Source: Thiobacillus sp. (GTDB lineage Bacteria > Pseudomonadota > Gammaproteobacteria > Burkholderiales > Thiobacillaceae). From it: a DNA stretch of 9,934 bases. Location: assembly GCA_024710445.1 (NCBI GenBank), contig JANJUT010000109.1, positions 1-9,934 on the forward strand, written 5' to 3'. The notes under the pieces were generated by a model. It was not told the origin of the DNA. It was given only the letters and a program-made list of their open reading frames with translations, and made no database searches. This document shows positions 1 to 6,267 of this stretch, piece after piece (the first letter of the stretch is position 1; each line of letters opens with the position of its first letter). Both the position numbers and the translations under genes were made by a program.

Positions 1-2
1 GT

Positions 3-335
3 ACACCTCCGATAAGTCAGGCCATAAAGCCTGATAACGTCACACCTGCCAGAACCGAGCCTCGGGCTGTCGCCCACCCTCCGGCCCAGAGCGCCCCTCA
101 GAAGCCTTCTCTTGAAGAGTTGAAGAGTGCAGTCGCGGTCATCCATAAAGCCTTGCAACAGTCGAACCGCAACCTGGAATTCAGCGTGGACAGCACCACC
201 GATAAAACCGTAGTCAAAATGGTGGACACCAGCACGGGCGAATTGATTCGCCAGTTTCCCACCGAAGCAACCCTGGCCATTTCGCGCGGAATCGACCAGT
301 TCCAGCAGGGTCTGCTGGTCACGCGAAAGGCTTAA
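3..335 (+). CDS. flaG: FlaG family flagellar protein (5' end outside window)
   Basis: FlaG proteins are small and encoded next to flagellin and fliD; loss in other bacteria alters filament length, but the mechanism is unclear. The frame is open from the left edge with no stop, giving 110 visible residues. The first ~38 are Pro/Ala-rich and look disordered. The conserved domain then runs from 'LEELKSAV' through 'LEFSVD', 'KTVVKMVD' and 'TGELIRQFP' to the C-terminus, the usual FlaG pattern of a helix, two strands and a helix. No in-frame ATG or GTG is visible. The first possible start inside the window is a TTG at 120, which would cut into the conserved helix, so the true start very probably lies upstream. 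It sits 15 nt ahead of fliD, the standard arrangement. Family assignment is secure; the N-terminus is unseen. Confidence 0.9.
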   Translation, partial: TPPISQAIKPDNVTPARTEPRAVAHPPAQSAPQKPSLEELKSAVAVIHKALQQSNRNLEFSVDSTTDKTVVKMVDTSTGELIRQFPTEATLAISRGIDQFQQGLLVTRKA

Positions 336-350
336 GCCGGGAGGCAAATC

Positions 351-1766
351 ATGGCCATTACGTCATCAAGCACGACCGCTCTCGATGTCCCCGCCCTCGT
401 CTCGCAACTGATGGCGGTCGAGCGTCGGCCCATCGACACGCTCAATGCCAGGGTCAGCAGCTACGAAACCAAGATTTCTTCCTACGGCACGCTCAGCAGC
501 CTGGTATCGAGCTTTCAAACTGCAGCCAAAACCCTGAATACCAATCTGCAGAAAGTCGCCGCCACGCCGTCCGATGCCAGCCTTCTGTCCGCCTCAGCCG
601 GCAGCACCGCAGTGCCCGGCACGTATACGGTGAACGTGAGCAAGCTGGCGCAGTCGCAAAACCTGGTTGCCGCAGGACAAGCCAGCAGCACCGCCGCCAT
701 TGGTAACGGCACGGCCACTACGGTCACTTTCGATCTTGGCACCATCAGCGGCGGCACGCTGACCAACGGAATCTACAGCGGCGCGACCTTTACGTCCAAC
801 GGCAGCGGCACTAAAAGCATCACCATCGATGGCACCAACAACACCCTCGAAGGCATACGGGATGCGATCAACTCCGCCGCCGCAGGCGTCACCGCGACCA
901 TCGTCAACGACGGCAGCGGCACGCCCTACCGCCTTGCGCTGACCTCGACCAGTTCCGGCGCCAGCAACAGCTTCAAGATCACCACCAGTGGCGGAGACGG
1001 CACCATCGACAGCCTGCTGGGCTATGATCCCGAAGGCACGCAAAACCTGACCCAGACCCTGGCCGCGCAGAATGCCGATCTCACGGTGAACGGCATCGCG
1101 ATCACTAGCGCGTCCAACACCGTCAGCGAAGCCATCCAGGGCGTCACGCTGACGCTCAAGAACACCACGGCTGCACCCTCCAGCCTGACGGTTGCACGTG
1201 ACAGCACGGCCATCAATACAGCAGCATCCGGATTTGTCGAGGCCTATAATTCCCTGGCCAGCCAGATCAAGTCCCGCTCCGCCTATGGCTCTGACGCCAA
1301 AACGGCAGGCACGCTGGCTGGCGATGGCACCTTGCGCACCATGCAGGACCAGCTGCGCAGCATTTTCAATACGCCCGCAAGCGGCGGCACCCTGACCTCG
1401 CTTGCCCAGGTTGGCATTTCATTCCAGAAGGATGGTTCACTGCTGCTGGACAGCAGCAAGCTTGACAGCGCGATATCAACCGATTTCAGCGACGTGACCA
1501 ATTTGTTCTCGTCGTCGACGGGCTTCGCCACCCGGCTGGAAGACTGGGCTACATCCACACTGGGAGCCGGCGGCCTGATCGACACGCGTACGCAAAGCCT
1601 CAAGGAATTCGTCAAGAATCGTAATGATGAAATCGACAAACTGGAAAACCAGATGTCGGCCCTGGAGAAAAAATACATCCGTGAATATACCAATCTGAAC
1701 ATCATGCTCAGCAGCATGAACAGCACCAGCACCTTTCTGTCCCAGCAACTCGGCAGCAGCACATAA
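351..1766 (+). CDS. fliD: Flagellar filament capping protein FliD (HAP2)
   Basis: FliD forms the cap at the filament tip and guides folding and insertion of exported flagellin outside the cell. The product has 471 residues, typical for FliD. The N-terminal FliD domain covers about residues 1-105, with the signature 'LDVPALVSQLMAVERRPID' followed by a heptad-rich helix. The middle is Ser/Thr/Gly-rich and beta-rich (about 110-290), the exposed, variable part of the cap. The C-terminal FliD domain begins near 'ASGFVEAYNSLASQIKS', contains 'AQVGISFQKDGSLLLD', and ends in a coiled-coil from about residue 415 that pairs with the N-terminal helix. A strong GGGAGG (339-344) precedes the ATG by 6 nt. 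It lies between flaG and its chaperone genes fliS and fliT. There is no signal peptide, as expected for a type III export substrate. Confidence 0.97.
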   Translation: MAITSSSTTALDVPALVSQLMAVERRPIDTLNARVSSYETKISSYGTLSSLVSSFQTAAKTLNTNLQKVAATPSDASLLSASAGSTAVPGTYTVNVSKLAQSQNLVAAGQASSTAAIGNGTATTVTFDLGTISGGTLTNGIYSGATFTSNGSGTKSITIDGTNNTLEGIRDAINSAAAGVTATIVNDGSGTPYRLALTSTSSGASNSFKITTSGGDGTIDSLLGYDPEGTQNLTQTLAAQNADLTVNGIAITSASNTVSEAIQGVTLTLKNTTAAPSSLTVARDSTAINTAASGFVEAYNSLASQIKSRSAYGSDAKTAGTLAGDGTLRTMQDQLRSIFNTPASGGTLTSLAQVGISFQKDGSLLLDSSKLDSAISTDFSDVTNLFSSSTGFATRLEDWATSTLGAGGLIDTRTQSLKEFVKNRNDEIDKLENQMSALEKKYIREYTNLNIMLSSMNSTSTFLSQQLGSST

Positions 1767-1769
1767 ATC

Positions 1770-1774
1770 AGGAG
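1770..1774 (+). promoter_or_regulatory. Ribosome binding site that fixes the GTG start of fliS
   Basis: AGGAG lies 6 nt before GTG 1781. The residues after this GTG match the usual FliS N-terminus, so the GTG and not an internal ATG is the start. Confidence 0.8.
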
Positions 1775-1780
1775 AAAGAC

Positions 1781-2215
1781 GTGTACACGAATTCCAGAAA
1801 CGCAGCCCATGTCTATGCCAACCTCGGCCTGGAAACCGGCGTCGTCGCGGCCAGCCCGCACCGCCTGATTGTCATGCTGTACGAAGGCGCCGAGCTTGCA
1901 GTGCGGATGGCCATCAAATATATAAATGAAGGCGACATACCCAAGAAATCCGCCGCCATATCCAAGGCCAGCACCATTATTCTGGAAGGTCTGCACGCTG
2001 CGCTTGACCCCAAACAGGGCGGTGATATCGCCCTTCAACTGGATTCGCTGTACGCCTACATGAACCAGCGCCTGATGCTTGCCCACATCAAGAATGAGGT
2101 TGCACCTCTGGAAGAAGTGCTGGGCCTGCTGCGCGAACTGCATGGCGCCTGGGAACAGATCGGTACCCCGGCTCGCCCTGCCTCCCATTCTTCCCAACAT
2201 TCGATAGCAGCCTGA
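1781..2215 (+). CDS. fliS: Flagellin export chaperone FliS
   Basis: FliS is a cytoplasmic all-helical chaperone that binds the C-terminal helix of flagellin, blocks premature polymerisation and delivers it to the export gate. The product has 144 residues, slightly longer than the ~130 of classical FliS because of a Ser/His-rich tail after about residue 130. The family start 'MYTNSRNAAHVYANLGLETG' and the conserved 'SPHRLIVMLYEGA' (residues 25-37) are present, followed by the helical bundle ('KASTIILEGLHAALD', 'LDSLYAYMNQRLMLAHI'). The start is GTG, chosen because an AGGAG site is well placed and the family N-terminus begins exactly there. It is 14 nt downstream of fliD and 13 nt upstream of fliT. 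The flagellin gene is not in the window; it may lie to the left, before flaG. Confidence 0.96.
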   Translation: MYTNSRNAAHVYANLGLETGVVAASPHRLIVMLYEGAELAVRMAIKYINEGDIPKKSAAISKASTIILEGLHAALDPKQGGDIALQLDSLYAYMNQRLMLAHIKNEVAPLEEVLGLLRELHGAWEQIGTPARPASHSSQHSIAA

Positions 2216-2228
2216 TTCGGAGATTGCA

Positions 2229-2561
2229 ATGATGACCAGCAACGGAATTCTCACCACTTATGAATCGCTCTCCGAGCTGACCGGCAGCATGCTGGATGCG
2301 GCGCGGCTGGGCGAATGGGATCAACTGGCCGAACTGGAACAACAGTGCAAGGCCCATGTCGGCAATCTGATGCAATCCACACAGGTGCGGCTGAACGAAA
2401 AAGAGCAGCGCAGCAAGATCGCCATCATTCGCTCGATCCTGCAAAATGACGCAAAGATTCGTGCCCTGACCGAACCGCACATGCACGAGCTGCAACAGCA
2501 ATTGCACATGACGCGAACCGGCCAGCGTGGTGTGCATGCCTATGGAGCGCAGCGGGCATAA
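2229..2561 (+). CDS. fliT: Flagellar protein FliT-like (putative FliD export chaperone)
   Basis: FliT is a small helical chaperone for the cap protein FliD; in enterobacteria, free FliT also inhibits the master regulator FlhDC. The product has 110 residues and is predicted almost entirely helical and charged. The N-terminal part 'YESLSELTGSMLDAARLGEW' followed by 'DQLAELEQQC' is characteristic of proteobacterial FliT, whose first helices form the antiparallel bundle. The helix near 'SKIAIIRSILQNDAKIRAL' would be the partner-binding region. Two tandem ATGs occur (2229 and 2232). GGAG at 2219-2222, 6 nt before the first, favours 2229. Its place right after fliD-fliS is the classical fliDST order. 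FliT sequences diverge quickly, so the call leans on both motif and context. Whether this one acts on a transcription regulator cannot be seen. Confidence 0.82.
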   Translation: MMTSNGILTTYESLSELTGSMLDAARLGEWDQLAELEQQCKAHVGNLMQSTQVRLNEKEQRSKIAIIRSILQNDAKIRALTEPHMHELQQQLHMTRTGQRGVHAYGAQRA

Positions 2562-2578
2562 GGCCTGTCCTGCCCCCC

Positions 2579-3634
2579 ATGCTTCCGGTTCAGTACCTGG
2601 CCCGCGTTCTGGATGTCCCGCTCGCGCGGGATGCGCCGGACCGCCCGGTAGCCGGACTGGTAGGCGTACAACCTACACAAAATGCCACTGAACGCGACCA
2701 GGCCACACCGCGCCTCACCTTCGCGCATCTGACCGTCGGCCAGGCACTCACCGGCCAGGTGAAGAGCCTGAACAAGGGCATTGCACTGGTCGAAATCGAC
2801 GGCCAGACCGTTGCCATGCGTCTGCCCCCGCAAGCAACAGTAGGCGAGTCGCTGCGCCTGCGTTTTGCCGGGCATCTGCCGCAGCCGGTTTTTCTGCTCG
2901 AAACAGCGGCAAGCACCGCAGCCGACACCCCGCAACTCAGCCAGACCGCACGCATGTTGAGCGACATCATGCAGCATGTACCCGAGCGTGCCCTGCCCAC
3001 ACTGACCCCTGCCGCCGCCCTGCTGAAGCAGCCCACCGCTGCGCCCGCCGAGCTGGCGCTTGCGCTGCGCTCCGCACTGGTACGCAGCGGCCTGTTTTAT
3101 GAATCGCACCTGGCAAACTGGGTGGTCGGTCAGGACAGTCTGGATGGTTTGATGCAGGAACCGCAAAACCGGCAGGCAGGTGAAACAGCACGTTCAGCTA
3201 CTGCACTGGCCCTGCTCCATTCCAGCGATGTGGCTGACCGGCCCGCCAATCCCATGCATACCTTGCTGTCACAACAACTGCAGGTTCTGGAATCGCCCCA
3301 ATTCGCCTGGCGCGGGGAACTATGGCCCGGCCAGATGCTGGAATGGCAGATCCGGCAGGAAACCGGTTCACCATCCGGCGATTCCGCTTCCCATGAACCC
3401 TCCGAGGACAAAACAGGCTGGGAATCGCGTCTCAAGCTGAGCCTGCCGAGACTTGGCAATGTAGAGGTGTATATCAAGCTGGATGCACAGCAGGCGTTCA
3501 GCATCCGCATGGTGCCGGAGCAGCCGGATACCGCGCCGCTGCTACAGGCCAACCATGCGCGTCTGGTCGAACAGCTCATCACGGCAGGTTGCGAGCTGCA
3601 TGCCGTGACGGTGCAAAACGATGCCAAACCCTGA
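2579..3634 (+). CDS. Flagellar hook-length control FliK-like protein
   Basis: The product has 351 residues with a FliK-type C-terminal domain. In FliK that domain contacts FlhB to switch export from hook to filament substrates. Residues ~281-351 show the pattern 'RLKLSLPRLGNVEVYIKL', then a long helix 'ANHARLVEQLITAGCEL' and a final strand 'HAVTVQND', as in the FliK C-terminal core. Residues ~51-108 form a small beta-rich domain ('VGQALTGQVKSL', 'VGESLRLRF', 'PQPVFLL') seen in FliK-like proteins. The middle is helical and Ala/Leu-rich. The ATG at 2579 has no good Shine-Dalgarno (only AAGG about 15 nt upstream), so translation is probably coupled to fliT, 17 nt upstream. Canonical fliK usually lies downstream of fliJ, so this may be a paralogue and not the ruler itself. 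I cannot decide without seeing the genes to the right. Confidence 0.75.
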   Translation: MLPVQYLARVLDVPLARDAPDRPVAGLVGVQPTQNATERDQATPRLTFAHLTVGQALTGQVKSLNKGIALVEIDGQTVAMRLPPQATVGESLRLRFAGHLPQPVFLLETAASTAADTPQLSQTARMLSDIMQHVPERALPTLTPAAALLKQPTAAPAELALALRSALVRSGLFYESHLANWVVGQDSLDGLMQEPQNRQAGETARSATALALLHSSDVADRPANPMHTLLSQQLQVLESPQFAWRGELWPGQMLEWQIRQETGSPSGDSASHEPSEDKTGWESRLKLSLPRLGNVEVYIKLDAQQAFSIRMVPEQPDTAPLLQANHARLVEQLITAGCELHAVTVQNDAKP

Positions 3635-3914
3635 TCCACAACGTGCCGCAGCAGCCCTTGCCTATCGCAGTGGCGATACGGCCCCGCGCGTGGTTGCTAA
3701 AGGTAAGGGAATTTTGGCCGACAACATCATAGAGAGAGCCCGTGCATCGGGCGTGTATGTCCATGAATCGCGGGAGTTGCTGGCCTTGCTGATGCAAATC
3801 GACCTGGACAGCCATATCCCGCCGCAACTGTATATTGCAGTCGCCGAGTTGCTGGCCTGGCTCTATCAACTGGAAGAAACCGATAAACAGGCCTTGCCGG
3901 GCCCTAACGCTTGA
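3621..3914 (+). CDS. Stand-alone FlhB C-terminal-like protein (FlhB/EscU/YscU family export switch domain)
   Basis: This 97-residue protein matches only the cytoplasmic C-terminal subdomain of FlhB, the export-gate component that autocleaves at NPTH and switches substrate class. Visible matches are 'AAALAYRSGDTAPRVVAKGK' (FlhB: ALKY...AP.VVAKG), 'ADNIIERARASGVYVHESREL' (FlhB: A..IRE.A....VP....P.L) and 'HIPPQLYIAVAELLAWLY' (FlhB: IP..LY.AVAE.LA..Y). It has no membrane segments. The cleavage motif position appears as DPQR (residues 5-8), so the chain begins almost exactly where cleaved FlhB begins and cannot self-cleave. It overlaps the FliK-like gene by 14 nt and has no clear Shine-Dalgarno, which implies translational coupling. 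Similar orphan FlhB-like proteins occur in other flagellated bacteria (for example FlhX of Campylobacter and YlqH of Bacillus). Family assignment is firm; the role here is inferred. Confidence 0.9.
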   Translation: MPNPDPQRAAAALAYRSGDTAPRVVAKGKGILADNIIERARASGVYVHESRELLALLMQIDLDSHIPPQLYIAVAELLAWLYQLEETDKQALPGPNA

Positions 3915-4687
3915 TGAATATGTCTTCACCCACGATGCAGCTCAACGACGCCCACCTGGACCGCGAAAAGATATTGGAAAACTACGCCATCCATTCGCGC
4001 TCGGAAATTCTGTTCTTGTTGCGTGCGATCCAGCAACGCCGCTTACTGGTCAACCTGGACCTGCCTAACAGCAGGCAGATCGTCGTCACCTCCATTATCG
4101 CGGTCAACGAACGCACCAATATGCTGATACTCGATGTGGCCCGCGGTGATGCGCTCAACCATGAACTTCTGTCCGGCAAGGGCGCCGAGTTCATCACCCA
4201 GCTCGAGGGCGTATCCATCTCGTTCAAGACCGGGGCAGTCACATTATGCGATTACGAAAAACTGCCGGCACTGCGTATCGCGCTGCCCAAATCGATCATC
4301 CGCTTGCAGCGCAGGGAGCATTTCAGGGTCCACGTACCCATGTCGAGTTCCGTCAAATGCATCGTTCCATCGACATCGGAAAACGACCCTGATCCGATCC
4401 ATGCGAACATTGTCGATATTGGCGGAGGCGGCGTGGCCATCGCCGAATCCGGCGGTCGCCTGGGCGCAGAAACCGGACGAATCCTGCCGGATTGCCGATT
4501 GCTGCTGCCCGACATGGACGTGATCGTCACCCCGATGGAAGTCCGGAATTCGGCACAAATCCGCCTGGCAAATGGTGCTTTCCAGACCCGTCTGGGCTGC
4601 AAGTTCATCGGCCTGCCCAAGGACATGGCTGCCACCCTGCAGCGCTTCATCATGAGTCTCGAGCTGGAGCGGCGCAACAGCCTCTAG
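3914..4687 (+). CDS. ycgR: YcgR-type flagellar brake protein (YcgR N-terminal domain + PilZ)
   Basis: YcgR family proteins bind cyclic di-GMP through PilZ and then act on the flagellar rotor/stator interface to slow or bias rotation. The product is 257 residues when started at ATG 3914. The YcgR N-terminal beta-barrel domain covers about residues 15-120 ('HSRSEILFLLRAIQQRRLLV', 'NMLILDVA', 'GVSISFKTG'). PilZ covers about residues 130-250: the c-di-GMP arginine motif RxxxR is R134-R138 in 'RREHFRVHVP', and the second motif is D168-I-G-G-G-G173. The second motif has Gly where the consensus (D/N)xSxxG has Ser. The C-terminal 'RLGCKFIGLP' strand and the final helix are typical. ATG 3914 overlaps the upstream stop (TGATG). 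A TTG at 3911 and an ATG at 3920 are also in frame but less attractive. The next gene, cheV, is 41 nt downstream. Confidence 0.92.
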   Translation: MNMSSPTMQLNDAHLDREKILENYAIHSRSEILFLLRAIQQRRLLVNLDLPNSRQIVVTSIIAVNERTNMLILDVARGDALNHELLSGKGAEFITQLEGVSISFKTGAVTLCDYEKLPALRIALPKSIIRLQRREHFRVHVPMSSSVKCIVPSTSENDPDPIHANIVDIGGGGVAIAESGGRLGAETGRILPDCRLLLPDMDVIVTPMEVRNSAQIRLANGAFQTRLGCKFIGLPKDMAATLQRFIMSLELERRNSL

Positions 4688-4714
4688 CACACCAAACACC
4701 CCTATATTTGCTTC

Positions 4715-4720
4715 AAGGAG
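4715..4720 (+). promoter_or_regulatory. Ribosome binding site that fixes the cheV start
   Basis: AAGGAG sits 8 nt before ATG 4729. The open frame runs back to 4492 inside the PilZ gene, but this site and the domain boundary place the real start at 4729. Confidence 0.8.
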
Positions 4721-4728
4721 ATTCACCC

Positions 4729-5685
4729 ATGCAAACGATCCAGCAGGAAATTGACGAAAGAACCAACCTGACCAGCTCCAACAAGCTGGAATTGTTGCTC
4801 TTTCGCCTCGGCCATGATGCCGCGCTCGATCGTGCCGAGCTGTTCGGCATCAACGTATTCAAGGTCAGGGAAATCATCCCGATGCCGGTGATCACTGCCG
4901 TGGCAGGCTCCCCTCCGCACATGATGGGCATGGTCGACTTGCGCGGGCAGATCCTGCCAGTCATCGATCTGCCTGGGGTGGCGGGCTGCACACCGAAAAC
5001 CGGGCTGAATATTCTGTTGATCACCGAGTACGCGCGCACCACCCAGGCATTTGCCGTTGAATCGGTTGAGGACATCGTGCGCCTGGACTGGAAACAGGTT
5101 CTATCGGCCGAGGGCAACGCCGCCAGCGGCATGGTTACCAGTATTGCCCGGCTGAACGGGGAGAACGGCGATCAATTGGCCCAGGTGCTCGACGTTGAGA
5201 CCATCCTGCGCCAGGTCATGCCCTCGAATGACCTGGAAGTTGATCCCGAGCGCATCGGGCCCAAAGTCCCGATCAAACCCGGCACCGTGATCCTGGCTGC
5301 CGACGACTCGCTTGTCGCTCGCACCATGATCGAGGAAGGTCTGGCTACCATGGGCCTGCCCTACATCATGTGCAAGACCGGCAAGGAGGCCTGGGATCAG
5401 TTGCAGGCCATCTCCGCCAAGGCGCAAACCGATGGCCATACGGTGCACGACAAGATTGCACTGGTATTGACCGACCTGGAAATGCCTGAAATGGATGGCT
5501 TCACGCTGACGCGAAACATCAAGCAGGACCCGCGTTTCAGCACGATTCCTGTGGTGATTCACTCTTCTCTGACGGGCTCGGCCAATGAGGCCCACGTCAA
5601 GAAAGTGGGGGCGGATGCCTATGTGGCCAAGTTTGTGGCCGAGGATCTGGCCGATGCCCTGCGCAAGGCGCTGCGCGTTGAATAA
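4729..5685 (+). CDS. cheV: Chemotaxis coupling protein CheV (CheW-REC fusion)
   Basis: CheV links chemoreceptors to CheA through its CheW domain and is adjusted by phosphorylation of its receiver domain. The product has 318 residues, usual for CheV. The CheW domain spans about residues 18-165 ('LELLLFRLG', 'FGINVFKVREIIPMP', 'MGMVDLRGQILPVIDLPG'). A short linker leads into the receiver domain, about 185-316. It has the acidic pocket D192-D193 in 'VILAADDS', the phosphoacceptor D249 in 'LVLTDLEMPEMDGF', S279/S280 at the switch Ser/Thr position in 'VVIHSS', and K301 in 'YVAK'. All catalytic positions are intact. A strong Shine-Dalgarno supports the start. It is the last + strand gene before a hairpin and the convergent fliE. 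No cheA, cheW or receptor gene is nearby, so its partners are encoded elsewhere. Placement after the PilZ brake gene groups two motor-output modulators. Confidence 0.94.
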   Translation: MQTIQQEIDERTNLTSSNKLELLLFRLGHDAALDRAELFGINVFKVREIIPMPVITAVAGSPPHMMGMVDLRGQILPVIDLPGVAGCTPKTGLNILLITEYARTTQAFAVESVEDIVRLDWKQVLSAEGNAASGMVTSIARLNGENGDQLAQVLDVETILRQVMPSNDLEVDPERIGPKVPIKPGTVILAADDSLVARTMIEEGLATMGLPYIMCKTGKEAWDQLQAISAKAQTDGHTVHDKIALVLTDLEMPEMDGFTLTRNIKQDPRFSTIPVVIHSSLTGSANEAHVKKVGADAYVAKFVAEDLADALRKALRVE

Positions 5686-5703
5686 GGCCTGAAAACACCC
5701 AAA

Positions 5704-5735
5704 CAGAAATGGCAGCGTTTCAGCTGCCATTTCTG
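5704..5735. terminator. Hairpin between convergent cheV and fliE, probable bidirectional terminator
   Basis: A perfect 13-bp inverted repeat, CAGAAATGGCAGC (5704-5716) and GCTGCCATTTCTG (5723-5735), encloses a 6-nt loop. It starts 18 nt after the cheV stop and lies 43 nt beyond the fliE stop on the other strand. There is no proper U-tract on the + strand (GGTCAAT follows). On the minus strand the stem is followed by TTTGGGTGTTTTC, a modest T-rich run. Position between convergent genes and the perfect stem favour a terminator or 3'-end stabiliser used by both transcripts. Confidence 0.65.
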
Positions 5736-5778
5736 GGTCAATCCGTGTGTTCTGCCTGGCTACCAGTCCGGGCCCGTA

Positions 5779-6123
5779 TCAAACGCCCATATTCATGATT
5801 TCCTGATAGGCCTGAACCAGCTTGTTGCGTACCTGGACCGTCTGCTGAAAAGCGATGGTGGACTTCTGCAACGAGAGCATGGCATCGGACAGGCTCACGG
5901 ATGCGTCGCCCATTTCGAAGCGCTGCGCCATGTCCTGTGCCTGTAGTTGCACCTTGTTGACCTGATCTATCGAGGATTTCAGGGCCGACTGAAAGTTAAC
6001 CGCGCCCGCAGCCTCTTTGGCCTGCAGCGGGTTTTCGCTGGCAGGATTGGCGCGTGCCGCAGCTGTTTTCAGCTGCGCCACCATCGCCTCGATCCTGCTG
6101 GTATCGATCATGCCTACGCTCAT
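5779..6123 (-). CDS. fliE: Flagellar hook-basal body complex protein FliE
   Basis: FliE is a small periplasmic protein that joins the MS ring to the proximal rod and is one of the first type III export substrates. The product has 114 residues, close to the family norm. The N-terminal half is variable. The conserved C-terminal half shows 'FQSALKSSIDQVNKVQLQAQ', 'FEMGDASVSLSDAMLSLQKS' and 'FQQTVQVRNKLVQAYQEIMN', ending in MGV, the classic FliE ending. The start at 6123 has an excellent AAGGGAGGG a few nt upstream on the minus strand; an internal ATG five codons in lacks this. fliE is transcribed away from fliF and runs toward cheV, whereas in many bacteria it heads a fliEFGHIJ operon. It must therefore be transcribed from its own promoter in the 6124-6379 gap. 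Confidence 0.97.
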   Translation of the reverse strand: MSVGMIDTSRIEAMVAQLKTAAARANPASENPLQAKEAAGAVNFQSALKSSIDQVNKVQLQAQDMAQRFEMGDASVSLSDAMLSLQKSTIAFQQTVQVRNKLVQAYQEIMNMGV

Positions 6124-6147
6124 TTTGCCCTCCCTTGCTCATCCGGT

Positions 6148-6161
6148 CGCCTGTTCAGGCG
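6148..6161. repeat. Short inverted repeat in the fliE leader
   Basis: CGCCTG-TT-CAGGCG is a 6-bp inverted repeat with a 2-nt centre (as RNA: 5-bp stem, 4-nt loop), 25 nt upstream of the fliE start. Read on the + strand it is followed by GTTTTCC. It could be an operator, a small terminator against + strand transcription, or a leader hairpin on the fliE mRNA; nothing in the sequence decides between these. Confidence 0.4.
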
Positions 6162-6240
6162 GTTTTCCACGTGCTCACCTTATCAGCCCGGCGACAAGTC
6201 ATAAGCTCGATAAGCACTGAAAAGCGGCGTCTATTCCCTC

Positions 6241-6267
6241 TTTTGAAATGTCAGCCAATGCCGATAA
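6241..6267 (+). promoter_or_regulatory. Candidate sigma-28 (FliA) promoter upstream of fliF
   Basis: GCCGATAA at 6260-6267 is an exact match to the FliA -10 consensus and lies in non-coding DNA 113 nt ahead of the fliF start. The -35 element expected 11 nt further upstream would be TTTTGAAA (6241-6248), a poor match to TAAAGTTT, so the promoter is weak or not genuine. fliF is usually an early or middle gene transcribed before FliA is active; a FliA promoter here would be a secondary input. Confidence 0.35.

Noticed and set aside
8..15. TCCGATAA, one mismatch from the sigma-28 -10 box
   Set aside because: It lies within flaG coding sequence and its -35 would be outside the window. Similar 7-of-8 matches at 198-205 (flaG) and 3879-3886 (FlhB-like gene) lack any -35, so chance is enough.
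120..335. TTG at 120 as the start of flaG (71-residue product)
   Set aside because: It would remove the start of the conserved FlaG helix (LEEL), and the frame is open to the left edge with a typical Pro-rich FlaG N-terminal region.
1283..2257. 324-residue open frame on the minus strand
   Set aside because: It lies antisense to fliD and fliS, both certain genes, and its translation shows no recognisable domain and biased composition. It is a shadow frame of GC-rich coding DNA.
4492..4728. 79-codon N-terminal extension of cheV in the same frame
   Set aside because: The extension runs inside the PilZ domain of ycgR and does not look like part of CheV. A strong AAGGAG precedes ATG 4729, where the CheV sequence begins.
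5101..5730. 209-residue minus-strand open frame antisense to cheV
   Set aside because: It covers the intact CheW and receiver domains of cheV and shows no family pattern. The same holds for the long minus-strand frames under the FliK-like gene (2540-3166), fliF (6743-7477), fliG (8211-8855) and fliH (8839-9570).
6224..6237. Minus-strand GG-N10-GC spacing as a sigma-54 promoter for fliE
   Set aside because: Only the GG and GC dinucleotides fit (GGGAATAGACGCCGC); the flanking TGGCAC and TTGC bases are absent, so it is not a credible sigma-54 site.
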